This document shows positions 49,727-58,927 of a stretch of DNA of 64,000 bases, one piece after another. The translations under genes were made by a program, and so were the position numbers. How positions within the stretch are numbered: position 1 is the stretch's first letter; each line of letters begins with the position of its first letter. Source of the DNA: JADLHS01 sp964594985 (lineage in GTDB: Bacteria > Verrucomicrobiota > Verrucomicrobiia > Limisphaerales > JADLHS01); NCBI GenBank assembly GCA_964594985.1, contig CAZQNQ010000005.1, forward strand, positions 124,001 through 188,000, in the 5' to 3' direction. The notes beneath the pieces are model-generated. The model ran no database searches and was not told the DNA's origin. It saw only the letters and a list, made by a program, of their open reading frames with translations.

Positions 49727-50548
49727 ATGCAAAAAACCTCCTTTCTGACCGTTGCGCTTTTGATCGCGGGCGGCGTGTTTTCTTTCTCCTCGGGTCTGGC
49801 GGCTGATGCGCCCGTCGGCTACACGGATACGCCGATCATTCCCGGGCAGCCGTGGCACGTGCATGATCCCAACCGCCCCCGCCCGCGCGTGGTGACTTCG
49901 GGCGAAACCTTCAGCCATACCGCCCCCGCTCCGTCCGATGCCACGGTGTTGTTTGACGGCAAGGATCTCTCGAAGTGGAAAAACAACAAGGGCGCCGCCG
50001 CCGCGTGGAAGGTGGAGAATGGTTACATGGAAGTTGCCGCCAAGGCCGGCGACATCACGACGAAGGACGAGTTCGGGGATTTCCAGTTGCACCTCGAGTT
50101 TGCGACCCCGGCGAAAGTCGAGGGCAACAGCCAGGGGCGCGGCAACAGCGGCATCTTCCTGCACGGTATCTACGAAATGCAGATATTGGACTGCTATGAG
50201 AACCCGACCTACCCCGATGGTCAGGCCGGGGCGATGTATGGGCAATACCCGCCGCTGGTGAATCCCATCAAGAAACCCGGGGAATGGCAGACCTACGACA
50301 TCATCTTTGAAGGACCGCAATGGGACAAGGACGGCAAACTCATCAAAAAGGCCTGCGTGACATCCATCCTCAACGGCGTCGTCGTGCAGCATAAAAAGGA
50401 ATATATGGGCCCGACCAAACATAAGGAGACGACCAGTTACGACGGCGTGAAATCCTCCCGCGGACCGATTTCCTTGCAGGACCACGGCAATCCGATGCGG
50501 TTCCGTAACATCTGGATCCGTCCGCTCGGTGAGTACGACAAGCCGTAA
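49727..50548 (+). CDS. DUF1080-domain secreted protein (3-keto-disaccharide hydrolase-type fold)
   Basis: This 273-residue protein has a signal peptide (MQKTSFLTVALLIAGGVFSFSSGLAAD) and one DUF1080 domain: LFDGKDLSKWKNNKGAAAAWKVENGYMEV, GDITTKDEFGDFQLHLEFATP, GNSGIFLHGIYEMQILDCYEN and the C-terminal RGPISLQDHGNPMRFRNIWIRPL. This jelly-roll family is very common in Planctomycetes and Verrucomicrobia and some members hydrolyse 3-keto-disaccharides. It is monocistronic with its own terminator. Confidence 0.92.
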   Translation: MQKTSFLTVALLIAGGVFSFSSGLAADAPVGYTDTPIIPGQPWHVHDPNRPRPRVVTSGETFSHTAPAPSDATVLFDGKDLSKWKNNKGAAAAWKVENGYMEVAAKAGDITTKDEFGDFQLHLEFATPAKVEGNSQGRGNSGIFLHGIYEMQILDCYENPTYPDGQAGAMYGQYPPLVNPIKKPGEWQTYDIIFEGPQWDKDGKLIKKACVTSILNGVVVQHKKEYMGPTKHKETTSYDGVKSSRGPISLQDHGNPMRFRNIWIRPLGEYDKP

Positions 50549-50569
50549 TCGCTTTTAAGTTTCTTCCGC

Positions 50570-50606
50570 CCCTCCGCGAGCTGGTCTTGCGGAGGGTTTT
50601 TCTTTT
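50570..50606 (+). terminator. Intrinsic terminator of the DUF1080 gene
   Basis: The stem CCCTCCGC / GCGGAGGG (50570-50577 and 50589-50596) with an 11-base loop is followed by TTTTTCTTTT. Confidence 0.85.
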
Positions 50607-51089
50607 CGCGAATTCTACTGCGTTCTGCCCACCCCGGGGGTGACCCGGGGTTCAGACCCGCATCGCCCCGAGTTGTCGGTTTACGGAGTCGGCGTAGGTT
50701 GCCGCCACAATCACACATGATTGGAGCCGCAAAAAAAGGAGAGCCGTTTCCCGTTGCGAACCCGCAACCCCCCAAAAGCCCCCGGGAGCTCAGAAGCCCG
50801 GGAGGTTTTCCGGTTCCGCCATAACCTTGGTGATGATCTCGCCGCCGATGGGGGCGCCGGCGGCTTGCGACTGGCCTGTTCGTGCCATCTCTCTCCGGCG
50901 CGGGCAGGCCAGCTCGCTTTTGCGGCGTGTAAAGGCGCGCTGCGAATGTGCAGTTTGAGTCGGAGGTTTCCAAAATGCGAAGGGCAGGGAAATAGCGCCC
51001 TCATCGTCTGAGGTTTTTCTCAGCCTTCCCACTTTTGACCAGGGAAAGCGCGCTGTCGGTGCCGCGCGAAGGCGCGCGGCGAAATTGGG
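50607..51089. other. Gap between the DUF1080 gene and the Mu-like element
   Basis: These 483 bases hold no gene I can support. On the minus strand a GTG-initiated frame at 50790-51032 (80 codons, ending ITKVMAEPENLPGF) has GC-rich third positions and could be a small gene just after the MuB-like gene, but there is no family support. The left end of the mobile element is probably somewhere here; no copy of the GTCCCAC sites seen at the right edge was found. Confidence 0.35.
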
Positions 51090-52757
51090 CTAACCAGTAA
51101 GTGCCGGGGCGAGCGGGCGAGTCTCCCGCACGGCGTTAAAGCCAGTTTCAACCGGGCGTGAATGCCGGTTTAACGGCTCATTAAACTGGCCTTCAGACGA
51201 ATCACTCACGCTTGTTTCCGCCACGGGCGCGGGGCTACGACGGCGGCGCTCTGGCTTGCTGTCAAACACGCGCTGGAGCGCTGCATCAGACGGAGCACGC
51301 CATTCCTTAACGGCAGTCTGCAAATCCTTCGCGGTTATCTTTTCGCGCCCGGCTCGCTTGGCGAGCAACTGTGCATCTTCGGCGGTATCAGTGATCGTTT
51401 GGAAGTAACCACGCGACGTGATGGCGTAGCCGACGACAAACGCAATCGCTGCCTCGCCGAGTCCACTGAGCAGCTTGCGCGCGACGGCCTGCAAGTCCTC
51501 CGTGGTGGGCGCGTCAGGGAGCAGGAACACCTTGCGCGTGCGGCGGCGTAACTGTTCGCTGCTCCAATCGGTCTGCCGTTCGACATGTTGGCGGCGCAGT
51601 GTGAATTGCTTGGTGGCTGAAATCACAAACGGAACGCCTTCGTTGTAAAGAGCGGTGCCGATCCAATTGATCAATTCCGGGTGAACCGTGACGCGCTTGC
51701 CCTGCGGCCAGAGATATTGTCCTTCGTCAATCACCAGCATGATTTTGGATCGGCGCAAGTATTCTTGGCAGCGGATCAAACGGCGTTGTGGGCTGAATCC
51801 TTTTCCACGCGCCACGCCTAGCGATTGTGAAAGCAATTCCGCGAATGATGTTCTGTCCATCATTGCTGTGAGTTGCAGATACCTGGTGCGTCCAAGGTTC
51901 ATTTCACATCGTGCCTTGAGCGATGTGGTTTTGCCGAAACCGGAATTCCCCTCGATGAGTGCCGAGCGTCCAGTGTCCAACGCATAATCAAATGCCTCAA
52001 AGACAACTTGGCTGATGCTGGTTTCGACAAATTCGGTGCTGATGCTTTCAGCGTAGCGACGCTGATACTCAAACAGCGCGCCAAGCACGTCGTGGAAATA
52101 CGATACTTCGGCAAACCGGAATAAGTCACGATCTGCGATGGCGGATTTTAACTCGGGGCGTTCGCTCGCCAACTTTGAATCGCTGCGCAATGCAACGCGC
52201 GCTTCATCAAGAACGATCTGTGCGCGGCGCTGATAGTTAGATTTCGATTCGGATTGCCGCGCGACTTCGATCTTCGGATTGCAGCAAAGTTCTTCGATGA
52301 AATCGGACAAACCCTCCTCGGCAAGTTCGCGGCATTTTTCAATCCAGGCTTCGGCGGTTCGGACATCTTGCTTTTCATCAGCAGACCGACCGGAGAAGGA
52401 GAATGCGTGCATAGCACGCACGGCGGCGGTGTTTAGTAATTCGCAAGAGATGGCATCCGATTGATCTGCTAACAGACGTTTGCCTGGCTTGCATCCAACC
52501 TTGTGCATGGTTGGCGAGCCAAGGCGTTCCGGGAACATTTCAACCAACTCGCTGGCGATGCGTTTCACGCCGCCATCACGCAGCGACAATCCTTGGAGGA
52601 AATAGAGCAGTTCGCTTTTCTCCGGGCTGTCTTGCAGCGCGGCCTTGAGCGCAACGGCGGTGCCGTCAATGCCGCGCAAACAGTCATACTCCACAGCGGA
52701 GGCCCAACCATTCTGGCGGCGACGTTCACCGGCTTGGACTTGGCGCGTTGAACTCAT
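51090..52757 (-). CDS. MuB-like AAA ATPase (target-selection protein of a Mu-type element)
   Basis: This 555-residue protein has an N-terminal region of about 240 residues that is mostly helical, then an AAA ATPase: Walker A GNSGFGKTT (270-278), Walker B IMLVIDEG (Asp344, Glu345), and an ISATKQFTLR sensor-1-like strand. Such proteins coat target DNA, bring it to the MuA-type transposase and stimulate strand transfer. It follows the MuA-like gene on the same strand with a four-base overlap, the usual A-B order. It is longer than the 312-residue MuB of phage Mu because of its extra N-terminal part. Confidence 0.87.
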   Translation of the reverse strand: MSSTRQVQAGERRRQNGWASAVEYDCLRGIDGTAVALKAALQDSPEKSELLYFLQGLSLRDGGVKRIASELVEMFPERLGSPTMHKVGCKPGKRLLADQSDAISCELLNTAAVRAMHAFSFSGRSADEKQDVRTAEAWIEKCRELAEEGLSDFIEELCCNPKIEVARQSESKSNYQRRAQIVLDEARVALRSDSKLASERPELKSAIADRDLFRFAEVSYFHDVLGALFEYQRRYAESISTEFVETSISQVVFEAFDYALDTGRSALIEGNSGFGKTTSLKARCEMNLGRTRYLQLTAMMDRTSFAELLSQSLGVARGKGFSPQRRLIRCQEYLRRSKIMLVIDEGQYLWPQGKRVTVHPELINWIGTALYNEGVPFVISATKQFTLRRQHVERQTDWSSEQLRRRTRKVFLLPDAPTTEDLQAVARKLLSGLGEAAIAFVVGYAITSRGYFQTITDTAEDAQLLAKRAGREKITAKDLQTAVKEWRAPSDAALQRVFDSKPERRRRSPAPVAETSVSDSSEGQFNEPLNRHSRPVETGFNAVRETRPLAPALTG

Positions 52758-55342
52758 TTCTTTTTGCCTTTCGTTGGGAATGGTTTCAGGACGTAATCTT
52801 TCTTTGTGGGGGACGGCGCCGCTTCGGTTGGTTCCGATTCCATCATCGCCTGCTCGGCGCGAGTCATCATTTCCAAACCCTCGGCGGTTTGTTCGTCGGC
52901 CTGACGCACCAGAGCGGACGGCAGCCCAAGCATACGTGCATTGCTCGTAGCTTTGGTGCGGCGGCGGGTTTCCTTCTGTTCGCGTTCCTGAATCGCTTGC
53001 GCTTGCTCCTTGGTGTGCGTGTTGAGTTCCTTGACGAGCGGCGACACGAACGTCTGGCGCAGGACGGGCGCGAATTTTGCCTTCGTGGCATGATACTCGG
53101 CGCGGGCAACATTGGTGGTGCGTTGCGCCTGGGCCGTGGTGAGCGCCATTTGTGGATCGGCCAATAGCGCATTGTTTGGTTCCAAGCGCGACACGGTGAA
53201 AGGATTGCGGAGTTTCATGTCTGTGAACGTGCAGGTTTCAGGAAATTCCGGATCCCAATGCGCCAAAAGTTTCTCGCCGATGCGAGCGCCGGTCTGTTCG
53301 TCGCTATAGGTATGGCCGCGGAGTTCCACAAAGCCGCAGGGGAATTGTTTGCGGCGCAGATCGGGCGCGCGAACGGTGACTTCCTGTTGAACGTGCGAGA
53401 GCAGGACTTCACACTCGGCATCGAATGCGGCGGGCGGATCGGTCCGGTTTTGGAAAATGTCGAAGGCTTCTTCAGGCGAGAGCGGCGCACCGGTGAGCGG
53501 ATCGCGCAACTTTCGACCTTCCTGCTTGGTGGAATTGTGTTTGGCAATCAGCGCTTGAACCGTCTCACACCACTGGTCCCAAACCAACATGCCGACTTCG
53601 TGCGGGCTGGCCTTGTGGGCCTTGATGGCGGCGACAGCCTCGCGTGTTTTCTGCGGACAATCGTCCATTTCACGCCGGCCAGAATAACAAGGCAGGCGCT
53701 CCATGTGTTGAGTCATCAAGCGAATGACACCTTCAACTGGCTTGGAGTTCGGGCAGTATGATTCGCGGAACTGGATGGCGATGCTGCCAATCTTCTCTTC
53801 CATCTCTGTGGCAGAACCAGCGAAGGCGACGCCCCGACGCTCCAAGCCATACTCGATTTCTGCGGGCGAAAAGCGGTTCAGGTTGCGTTCCTTGGTGCTC
53901 TTTCCGATGTCAGCCATGCTGTTTGCTAGATGACTATTGCGCCACAAGCCGCCTTCCCGGACGATGAACTTGGGCAGACCATACCGCTTGAAGATGCGTT
54001 TGAAAGGGCCGTAAAAATCGAGGACCTTGTATTGCGGTGAGGGCGTGAGGCCGTGGCCGATGATGAAGTCGCTGCGGTAGTCGCTAATCAGGATCAATTG
54101 TGGGCGCATGGGCGTCCACCAACCATTTCCATCCGGCACCGCGATATAAAGATCGGGCGTCTTGTCATCCCCGACCAGGGCCGTCATGGAAAAAATACCG
54201 TCGTAAGTGAGCTTGCGGCGCGGGCGCATCTTGCGGGCGTAGCGTTCGCCCTTGGCAATGATTCGCCAGGCTTCCACATCCTTGAACTCGGCGCGCAGGG
54301 ACGCGGGCAGATCGGATTTACTGCTGGCAGTGTCGAGGGTGTGCTTGATGCGAGGATCGGTTATCCGTCCGGCTTCGTTTAACTCGCGCGCCGCAGTGAC
54401 CACGTGGCCACCCGTCATATCAGCGGCAGCCAATTTGATGAGTTTAATTTGCTCGGGATCGTAAGGCGGCAAGACGGGCACGCCGCGCCGCTCGCAACGG
54501 CCATCCGCAAATGCCGATGCGTCGCCGTCCGTTGCGCGTCCAGCCTGAATGGCGCGATCCAGCGCGACGCGCAGGGCGTTGTCTGTGCTCGCGAGTTTCG
54601 GCGCGGTGGCACAAAGGAACTTCAGGACGCGCAACCGGGCCGCCTTGAATTCCCGACGGTGTTCCATCACAGGTCGCAGATGGTCATAGATGCGATGCCA
54701 CAGCAACGCCTTTTCGTCGGGCGTTGGTGCGGCGGGGTTGCCGAAAGACCGAATGACAGCGTGCAGACGTTTCAACTCATCGGAAATTTCCGGTTGTTGA
54801 CGAGGCGCACTAACTGTGGCGCGTTTGAGATTGCCCGGCAGGAATAATTCCGGGCGGTGAAAATGTTCCGCGCCGAGATCCCGGTCGAGCGTGCGGTTGA
54901 ACAGATAGCGCCAACGGTCGGCTGCAATCTCGCGCCCAAACTCGCGCGAGTAGTTGCGCAGTCCGATTTCAACCAGTTCGCTGCCTTCCAAGATCGGACT
55001 ACGATGGCGTTCGAGAATCGGGAGCAAGGCGCGTTGCAGTTTTAACGCTTCGGTCTGCTGCTCGTTATCCACGTCGCGCCAGGGGAATTCCGGTTGCCAC
55101 GGTTCGACTTCATTGAACAGCGCCGCAACGGTCTCAAGTCCGCGTTTGGTTGCGGCGTCTGCCAATTCCTTTTGCAGCGCCGACGGCAACGCTTCCCAAC
55201 TCCACTGCGCAGTGAGATTGCCACGCACGACACATTCACCAGATGGAGCGCGGCCTTTCAAAGCGCGGCGGAGCAAACGCGGCGCCTTGCCGAGCTTGGC
55301 GGCGATTTGCGCGGCGGTGAATTGTGGTGCGGCGGGATTCAT
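52754..55342 (-). CDS. MuA-like DDE transposase with a substituted catalytic residue
   Basis: This 862-residue protein has the MuA layout: an N-terminal winged-helix start (AQIAAKLGKAPRLLRRALKGRAPSGE), DNA-binding domains, the integrase core and a C-terminal Lys-rich region. By alignment of motifs the triad should be Asp381 (LTYDGIFSM), Asp at 463 and Glu537 (SKPVEGVIRLM; compare MuA KPVERAF). Position 463 is Glu (GLPKFIVREGG), where MuA has ITIDNT, so the triad reads D-E-E. MuA forms the transpososome and joins element ends to target DNA. It overlaps MuB and the tail-like gene by 4 bases each. Confidence 0.85.
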   Translation of the reverse strand: MNPAAPQFTAAQIAAKLGKAPRLLRRALKGRAPSGECVVRGNLTAQWSWEALPSALQKELADAATKRGLETVAALFNEVEPWQPEFPWRDVDNEQQTEALKLQRALLPILERHRSPILEGSELVEIGLRNYSREFGREIAADRWRYLFNRTLDRDLGAEHFHRPELFLPGNLKRATVSAPRQQPEISDELKRLHAVIRSFGNPAAPTPDEKALLWHRIYDHLRPVMEHRREFKAARLRVLKFLCATAPKLASTDNALRVALDRAIQAGRATDGDASAFADGRCERRGVPVLPPYDPEQIKLIKLAAADMTGGHVVTAARELNEAGRITDPRIKHTLDTASSKSDLPASLRAEFKDVEAWRIIAKGERYARKMRPRRKLTYDGIFSMTALVGDDKTPDLYIAVPDGNGWWTPMRPQLILISDYRSDFIIGHGLTPSPQYKVLDFYGPFKRIFKRYGLPKFIVREGGLWRNSHLANSMADIGKSTKERNLNRFSPAEIEYGLERRGVAFAGSATEMEEKIGSIAIQFRESYCPNSKPVEGVIRLMTQHMERLPCYSGRREMDDCPQKTREAVAAIKAHKASPHEVGMLVWDQWCETVQALIAKHNSTKQEGRKLRDPLTGAPLSPEEAFDIFQNRTDPPAAFDAECEVLLSHVQQEVTVRAPDLRRKQFPCGFVELRGHTYSDEQTGARIGEKLLAHWDPEFPETCTFTDMKLRNPFTVSRLEPNNALLADPQMALTTAQAQRTTNVARAEYHATKAKFAPVLRQTFVSPLVKELNTHTKEQAQAIQEREQKETRRRTKATSNARMLGLPSALVRQADEQTAEGLEMMTRAEQAMMESEPTEAAPSPTKKDYVLKPFPTKGKKK

Positions 55343-56670
55343 GGTCGCAAATTGCTGTTGTTTACCCGTCGGTTAATTTCGTCGAGCGAGCGTTTGAAAT
55401 TTTCCTGCGTGTCGTTGAACCGGCTCAGGACGGTCAGGATGGTCTGATTACTTTGGCCGACGAGTCCCAAAATCTGCGTGGCTTTGGCAATGGCGGCGGC
55501 TTGCTCTCCGGAGATTTTGCCACCCGCCTTGAGCGTGTCGGCGCCGGAGGACGCAAGTGCTGTGATGTCGGCTGCCGGCCCCATGCCGGCGGCAATGCCA
55601 TCAGCGCGCCAATTGGTTTGATTACGAAAAGCCGTATCCGTTTTGCGATTCGCTAAATCCTCGCGACCGGTGCGGACTTGGCCGAGCAAATCTTCACCAG
55701 ATGCGTATGCGGTTGCTGCCTGCGTCAACGGTGTCTGCCGATCCTCAAGCCATTTCTTGGTTTGCTTTAACTTCTCCAGCTTTGCCTTTTCTGAGGTATA
55801 GGCACCCAACTGTGTTTTGTAATTCTCGGGATCGTTCCAATACGGGAATGCTCCGGCAACTGTCGTGATCGAACTCATGTCCGCGACGGATTTCTCCGAT
55901 TCGGCAATCTGCTCATCAAGTGACTTTAGTTCGGCAGGCAGTTTAGCGAGGTTAAGCTTCACCTTGTCGGGTGTCATGCCAGTGAGCGCATATCCCTCGC
56001 GATACCGCTGCCGCCCCATCGCCTCCATTTGATTGAGGGAAGCCTCACGGGCGGCGAATTCTTTCTCCGTGGTCTGGCTGGTGGTGCGTCCCCGTAGGTT
56101 GGCATAACGCTCGCGGATCGTCTTTTCCTCTTCAGGATTCTTCGCCCCCGCAAGATCAACCTTTTCGCGCGCATCCAAGAGTTGCAGCACGGCATCCTTC
56201 TCCAGATTGATGACCTCAATCTTGCGTTTGCTCTGGCGCTCGAAGTCGGCAAGCGACGATTTGAAATTGGCATCGGCCTTGGCGCGCTCAATGTCGAGTG
56301 CGAGCATTGCACCTTTGATGTCACCAATGCTCTTGGCCGCGTTGATGCCGGATTGCACGATACCGGCCTGGAATTGCCAGAACGATTTCCATACTTCGCC
56401 GACGGCTTTCGCCAGCACGGCCGCGCCGAGAATTGCCGGATTGAAGATGTAGCGCATCACCTGCCCAAGCGGCCCTAGTTGAGCGCTCAACAAGTCAACG
56501 GCTTTTTTTGTGTCTTTGAGACTGACGTTCGCGGTGTCGGCTGCCTTGGCGGTCTCGGTGCCGGCACGCTTGCCCGCCTCTTCCAATTTGTTCAATTCCT
56601 TGACGGCTTCAGTCGCCTTTTCATTAGAGAGGCCGAACTTGATGAGGATGTTGTAAATGTTGTCGTTCAT
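55339..56670 (-). CDS. Tail tape-measure-like coiled-coil protein
   Basis: This 443-residue protein starts with a helical region (MNDNIYNILIKFGLSNEKATEAVKEL), then Ala-rich coiled coil and one hydrophobic stretch (IFNPAILGAAVLAKAVGEVWKSFWQFQAGI, about 75-105), a long coiled coil (DIERAKADANFKSSLADFERQSKRKIEVINLEKDAVLQLL) and another helical end. This is the layout of short phage tail tape measure proteins. It overlaps the MuA-like gene and the tail-component gene by four bases each. The function is inferred from layout and neighbours rather than from a family motif. Confidence 0.65.
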   Translation of the reverse strand: MNDNIYNILIKFGLSNEKATEAVKELNKLEEAGKRAGTETAKAADTANVSLKDTKKAVDLLSAQLGPLGQVMRYIFNPAILGAAVLAKAVGEVWKSFWQFQAGIVQSGINAAKSIGDIKGAMLALDIERAKADANFKSSLADFERQSKRKIEVINLEKDAVLQLLDAREKVDLAGAKNPEEEKTIRERYANLRGRTTSQTTEKEFAAREASLNQMEAMGRQRYREGYALTGMTPDKVKLNLAKLPAELKSLDEQIAESEKSVADMSSITTVAGAFPYWNDPENYKTQLGAYTSEKAKLEKLKQTKKWLEDRQTPLTQAATAYASGEDLLGQVRTGREDLANRKTDTAFRNQTNWRADGIAAGMGPAADITALASSGADTLKAGGKISGEQAAAIAKATQILGLVGQSNQTILTVLSRFNDTQENFKRSLDEINRRVNNSNLRP

Positions 56671-57260
56671 TCTGCGCCTTGAGATTTGGTGAACCTGGCT
56701 TTAAGAGCGGCGATGGCCACGGCTGTTAGATTGGATTCGGACGGTACCAGTTGCCGATTGCCTTCCTGCTTAACCGAGCGCTGGAGCTTGAATAGAAATT
56801 CGAGTGTGGCGCGCTGTTTCTTGAACCGCCCTTTGGCCGTATTGCCGCCAGCATATTGCGCAATGTATGCACCCTTGGGGGTGTGAATCAGAAACGCACC
56901 GGGAAAATCCGCAACGGTTTTACCATACGCCTGGCTGCTGATGGGAATGGTCAGGAACTTGGCCCGCACCGCCCGAATCTCACCACCGTAGATGCGTTGA
57001 CGGACTCCAATCTTGTTGATCCTGATTGTTACCGTGTCGCCATCGGCTTGCCAGTCTGTGCCCCGCGCAGCGCCTTCCCAAAATCCTGTGCTTGGCCAGC
57101 CTTTCTCGTTGCGCGGATTTCGCGCGAGATGACTGCGCACTGTTTGCCGCACAAACGGCCCGACATGGGCAGCGGCGGCAGCCGGGGAAAAGTCAGCCTG
57201 CAATTTTGCCAAACCGGAACTGGCGCGATCCACAATTGTGATTGTCATCAGTTCAGCCAT
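56667..57260 (-). CDS. Phage tail/morphogenesis-like protein
   Basis: This 197-residue protein has GWPSTGFWEGAARGTDW, IRINKIGVRQRIYGGEIRAV, LTIPISSQAYGKTVADFPGAFLI and TPKGAYIAQYAGG, a pattern I associate with phage virion morphogenesis or minor tail proteins of transposable phages. No enzymatic motif is seen. Its end overlaps the tape-measure-like gene by four bases, so the two are coupled. Confidence 0.7.
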   Translation of the reverse strand: MAELMTITIVDRASSGLAKLQADFSPAAAAAHVGPFVRQTVRSHLARNPRNEKGWPSTGFWEGAARGTDWQADGDTVTIRINKIGVRQRIYGGEIRAVRAKFLTIPISSQAYGKTVADFPGAFLIHTPKGAYIAQYAGGNTAKGRFKKQRATLEFLFKLQRSVKQEGNRQLVPSESNLTAVAIAALKARFTKSQGAE

Positions 57261-57406
57261 GGGTCAGATGGGGAAAAAGGTTGAAAGCGACGTGCTAACC
57301 TTGTTTGAAACCCCCTTTAAAACGCTTTGGGATAGGGCAAGGGTGCGGCGGATTACGCGGGCGCAACCTCGGGACGCATCAAACGCGCAAATCGAATTCT
57401 GGAGCG

Positions 57407-58009
57407 TCATGCTGTTAGTCCTCCCTTGGGGGCAAACCGCGCCCGGATTGAATGGCGCACCGTGGCTAACTGACTCTTGATCGATTTGCCGGAACGCAAT
57501 GCCCTCTGCATCCGCCGATAGGGGCCGGAACTGAAATACCGCAAGATGGTGCTGTAGGTAACGGGCGGCAGAGTTTTCCGGCTGGCGACAAACTCTTTCC
57601 ACGCTGCCAGTAGCGAGAGCGTGCGGAGCACAGTGCAAAACTTTACAAACTCCAGGAGGAACGCCTGTGTCACCCGGCGCGGTGTTACGGGTCGCCACCG
57701 CCGATACAGACATTCCTTCGTTCTTCCCGACTTGCGCCAATGATAGAAAAGATTCAGCAACGTGGAGTAGCCGAACCGCACTTGCCGCGTCGGATCGCAG
57801 TGATAACAGCGCCGGCGCCAATACCAGGAGAATCCGCGAAACACCTGTCGGAGTTCGCGCCCGGTCGCCAACGACCGCTCTGCGGAGTGAAACTTCCGAT
57901 GCAACCGATCAGCCCGCTCGATTTCCACCGGCCCGGCGTTCGCGCGCCTGGCACACGTGCGAGACAACGGCAGCTTAGCGGTAGCTTTGGAGGGGTGGCG
58001 TCGCGGCAT
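57407..58009 (-). CDS. Hypothetical basic protein of the Mu-like element
   Basis: This 200-residue, strongly basic protein includes RQVFRGFSWYWRRRCYHCDPTRQVRFGYSTLLNLFYHWRKSGRTKECLYRRWRP, with a CxxC-like CYHC, and many Arg and Trp. I do not recognise the family. It is preferred over the overlapping frame 57264-57821 because of its aromatic content and pattern. It may be a DNA-binding protein. It lies 146 bases from the tail-like gene and on the same strand. Confidence 0.6.
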   Translation of the reverse strand: MPRRHPSKATAKLPLSRTCARRANAGPVEIERADRLHRKFHSAERSLATGRELRQVFRGFSWYWRRRCYHCDPTRQVRFGYSTLLNLFYHWRKSGRTKECLYRRWRPVTPRRVTQAFLLEFVKFCTVLRTLSLLAAWKEFVASRKTLPPVTYSTILRYFSSGPYRRMQRALRSGKSIKSQLATVRHSIRARFAPKGGLTA

Positions 58010-58169
58010 AAGTCAACTCAGTGCGGGCTGATGGGGTAAGTAGCGCTGCCACCGCGCGACGCCGCATACGGTGGCAGGTGATCTGACCAAGCCGAGATTA
58101 ACGCTCTCCCGGCCGGTAAGGCCCGCGTCGCGGATTGGGTCGGATCAAATTTGGTTAGAGTGGAAATAA

Positions 58170-58643
58170 TCATGCTACCCTGCGTGATTTTAAAAAATCC
58201 ACTACGCTTGAAAATTCAACCTCGGGCGAGCCGTTCGGCCCACGACGGCACCGCGCGCCTTTCACAAAACGCAACGATCCGTCCCGCGCCAGCCGCAACG
58301 CATGGTCGCTGCCGATGCTGAGTTGCTTCGCGACATTTGTGAGCGGCATTTTACCGATGACGCCAACGACGGCTTGGGGCGCAGCCGGGAAAATGATTTT
58401 CACAGCGGCGTTAAAATCCGCCACGCGCTCAACTGGCTGACCTTGATGCCGCGCCAGTTCACAAGCGAGCAAGCGAATCTCTCTGCGGCTGCCGAGCGCG
58501 ACATCAAAAGCGAAAAGCAGTTCGCGACTGGCAAAGAGTTCTAACACCTGTTTGGTGGATTTGCCCAGGGCCATGCAGGCAACATCAAGATCAACCAACG
58601 GAGCGCGAAAGGTGATTTGTTGGGGCGATGTGGTTGGGGGCAT
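58170..58643 (-). CDS. Hypothetical phage-region protein
   Basis: From the ATG at 58643 this 157-residue protein starts MPPTTSPQQITFRAPLVDLDVACMALGKSTKQVLEL and has two helix-turn-helix-like stretches (MPLTNVAKQLSIGSDHALRLARDGSLRFVKG). The longer frame to 58964 adds a low-complexity N-terminus. It may be a small regulator of the element. The 284 bases between it and the next gene show no supportable frame. Confidence 0.6.
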   Translation of the reverse strand: MPPTTSPQQITFRAPLVDLDVACMALGKSTKQVLELFASRELLFAFDVALGSRREIRLLACELARHQGQPVERVADFNAAVKIIFPAAPQAVVGVIGKMPLTNVAKQLSIGSDHALRLARDGSLRFVKGARCRRGPNGSPEVEFSSVVDFLKSRRVA

Positions 58644-58927
58644 TGTTCCACGAGAAACAGGACGTTGCCCCCGTTTGCCCCCGCACTGACGACGAAAGAA
58701 ACCCGCACGCTGCCGGGGGGTAACAGCAGCGCGGGGGTGATGATGGCTTTGAGGTGCTGTGCGGCCATCAAAAATGAAATCAGTCAGGCGGTGGGTTTTA
58801 GCCACCGCCTGACTTTCTCCCCGACCTTGCGGTGCGGTGGACAGCCACAGAGCGACGCACCACTCAGTGCGCCGACCTGATCCAGGGTGAAAGCGCCCTG
58901 AAAGCGAAGAGATATGTAACGGCCTTG

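Noticed and set aside
57264..57821. 185-codon minus-strand frame overlapping the basic hypothetical gene
   Set aside because: The frame at 57407-58009 has a better residue pattern (aromatic and CxxC), and this one begins across the non-coding gap near 57300.
58541..58771. 76-codon minus-strand frame between the hypothetical and Mu I-like genes
   Set aside because: It overlaps the better-supported 58170-58643 frame and has no family pattern.
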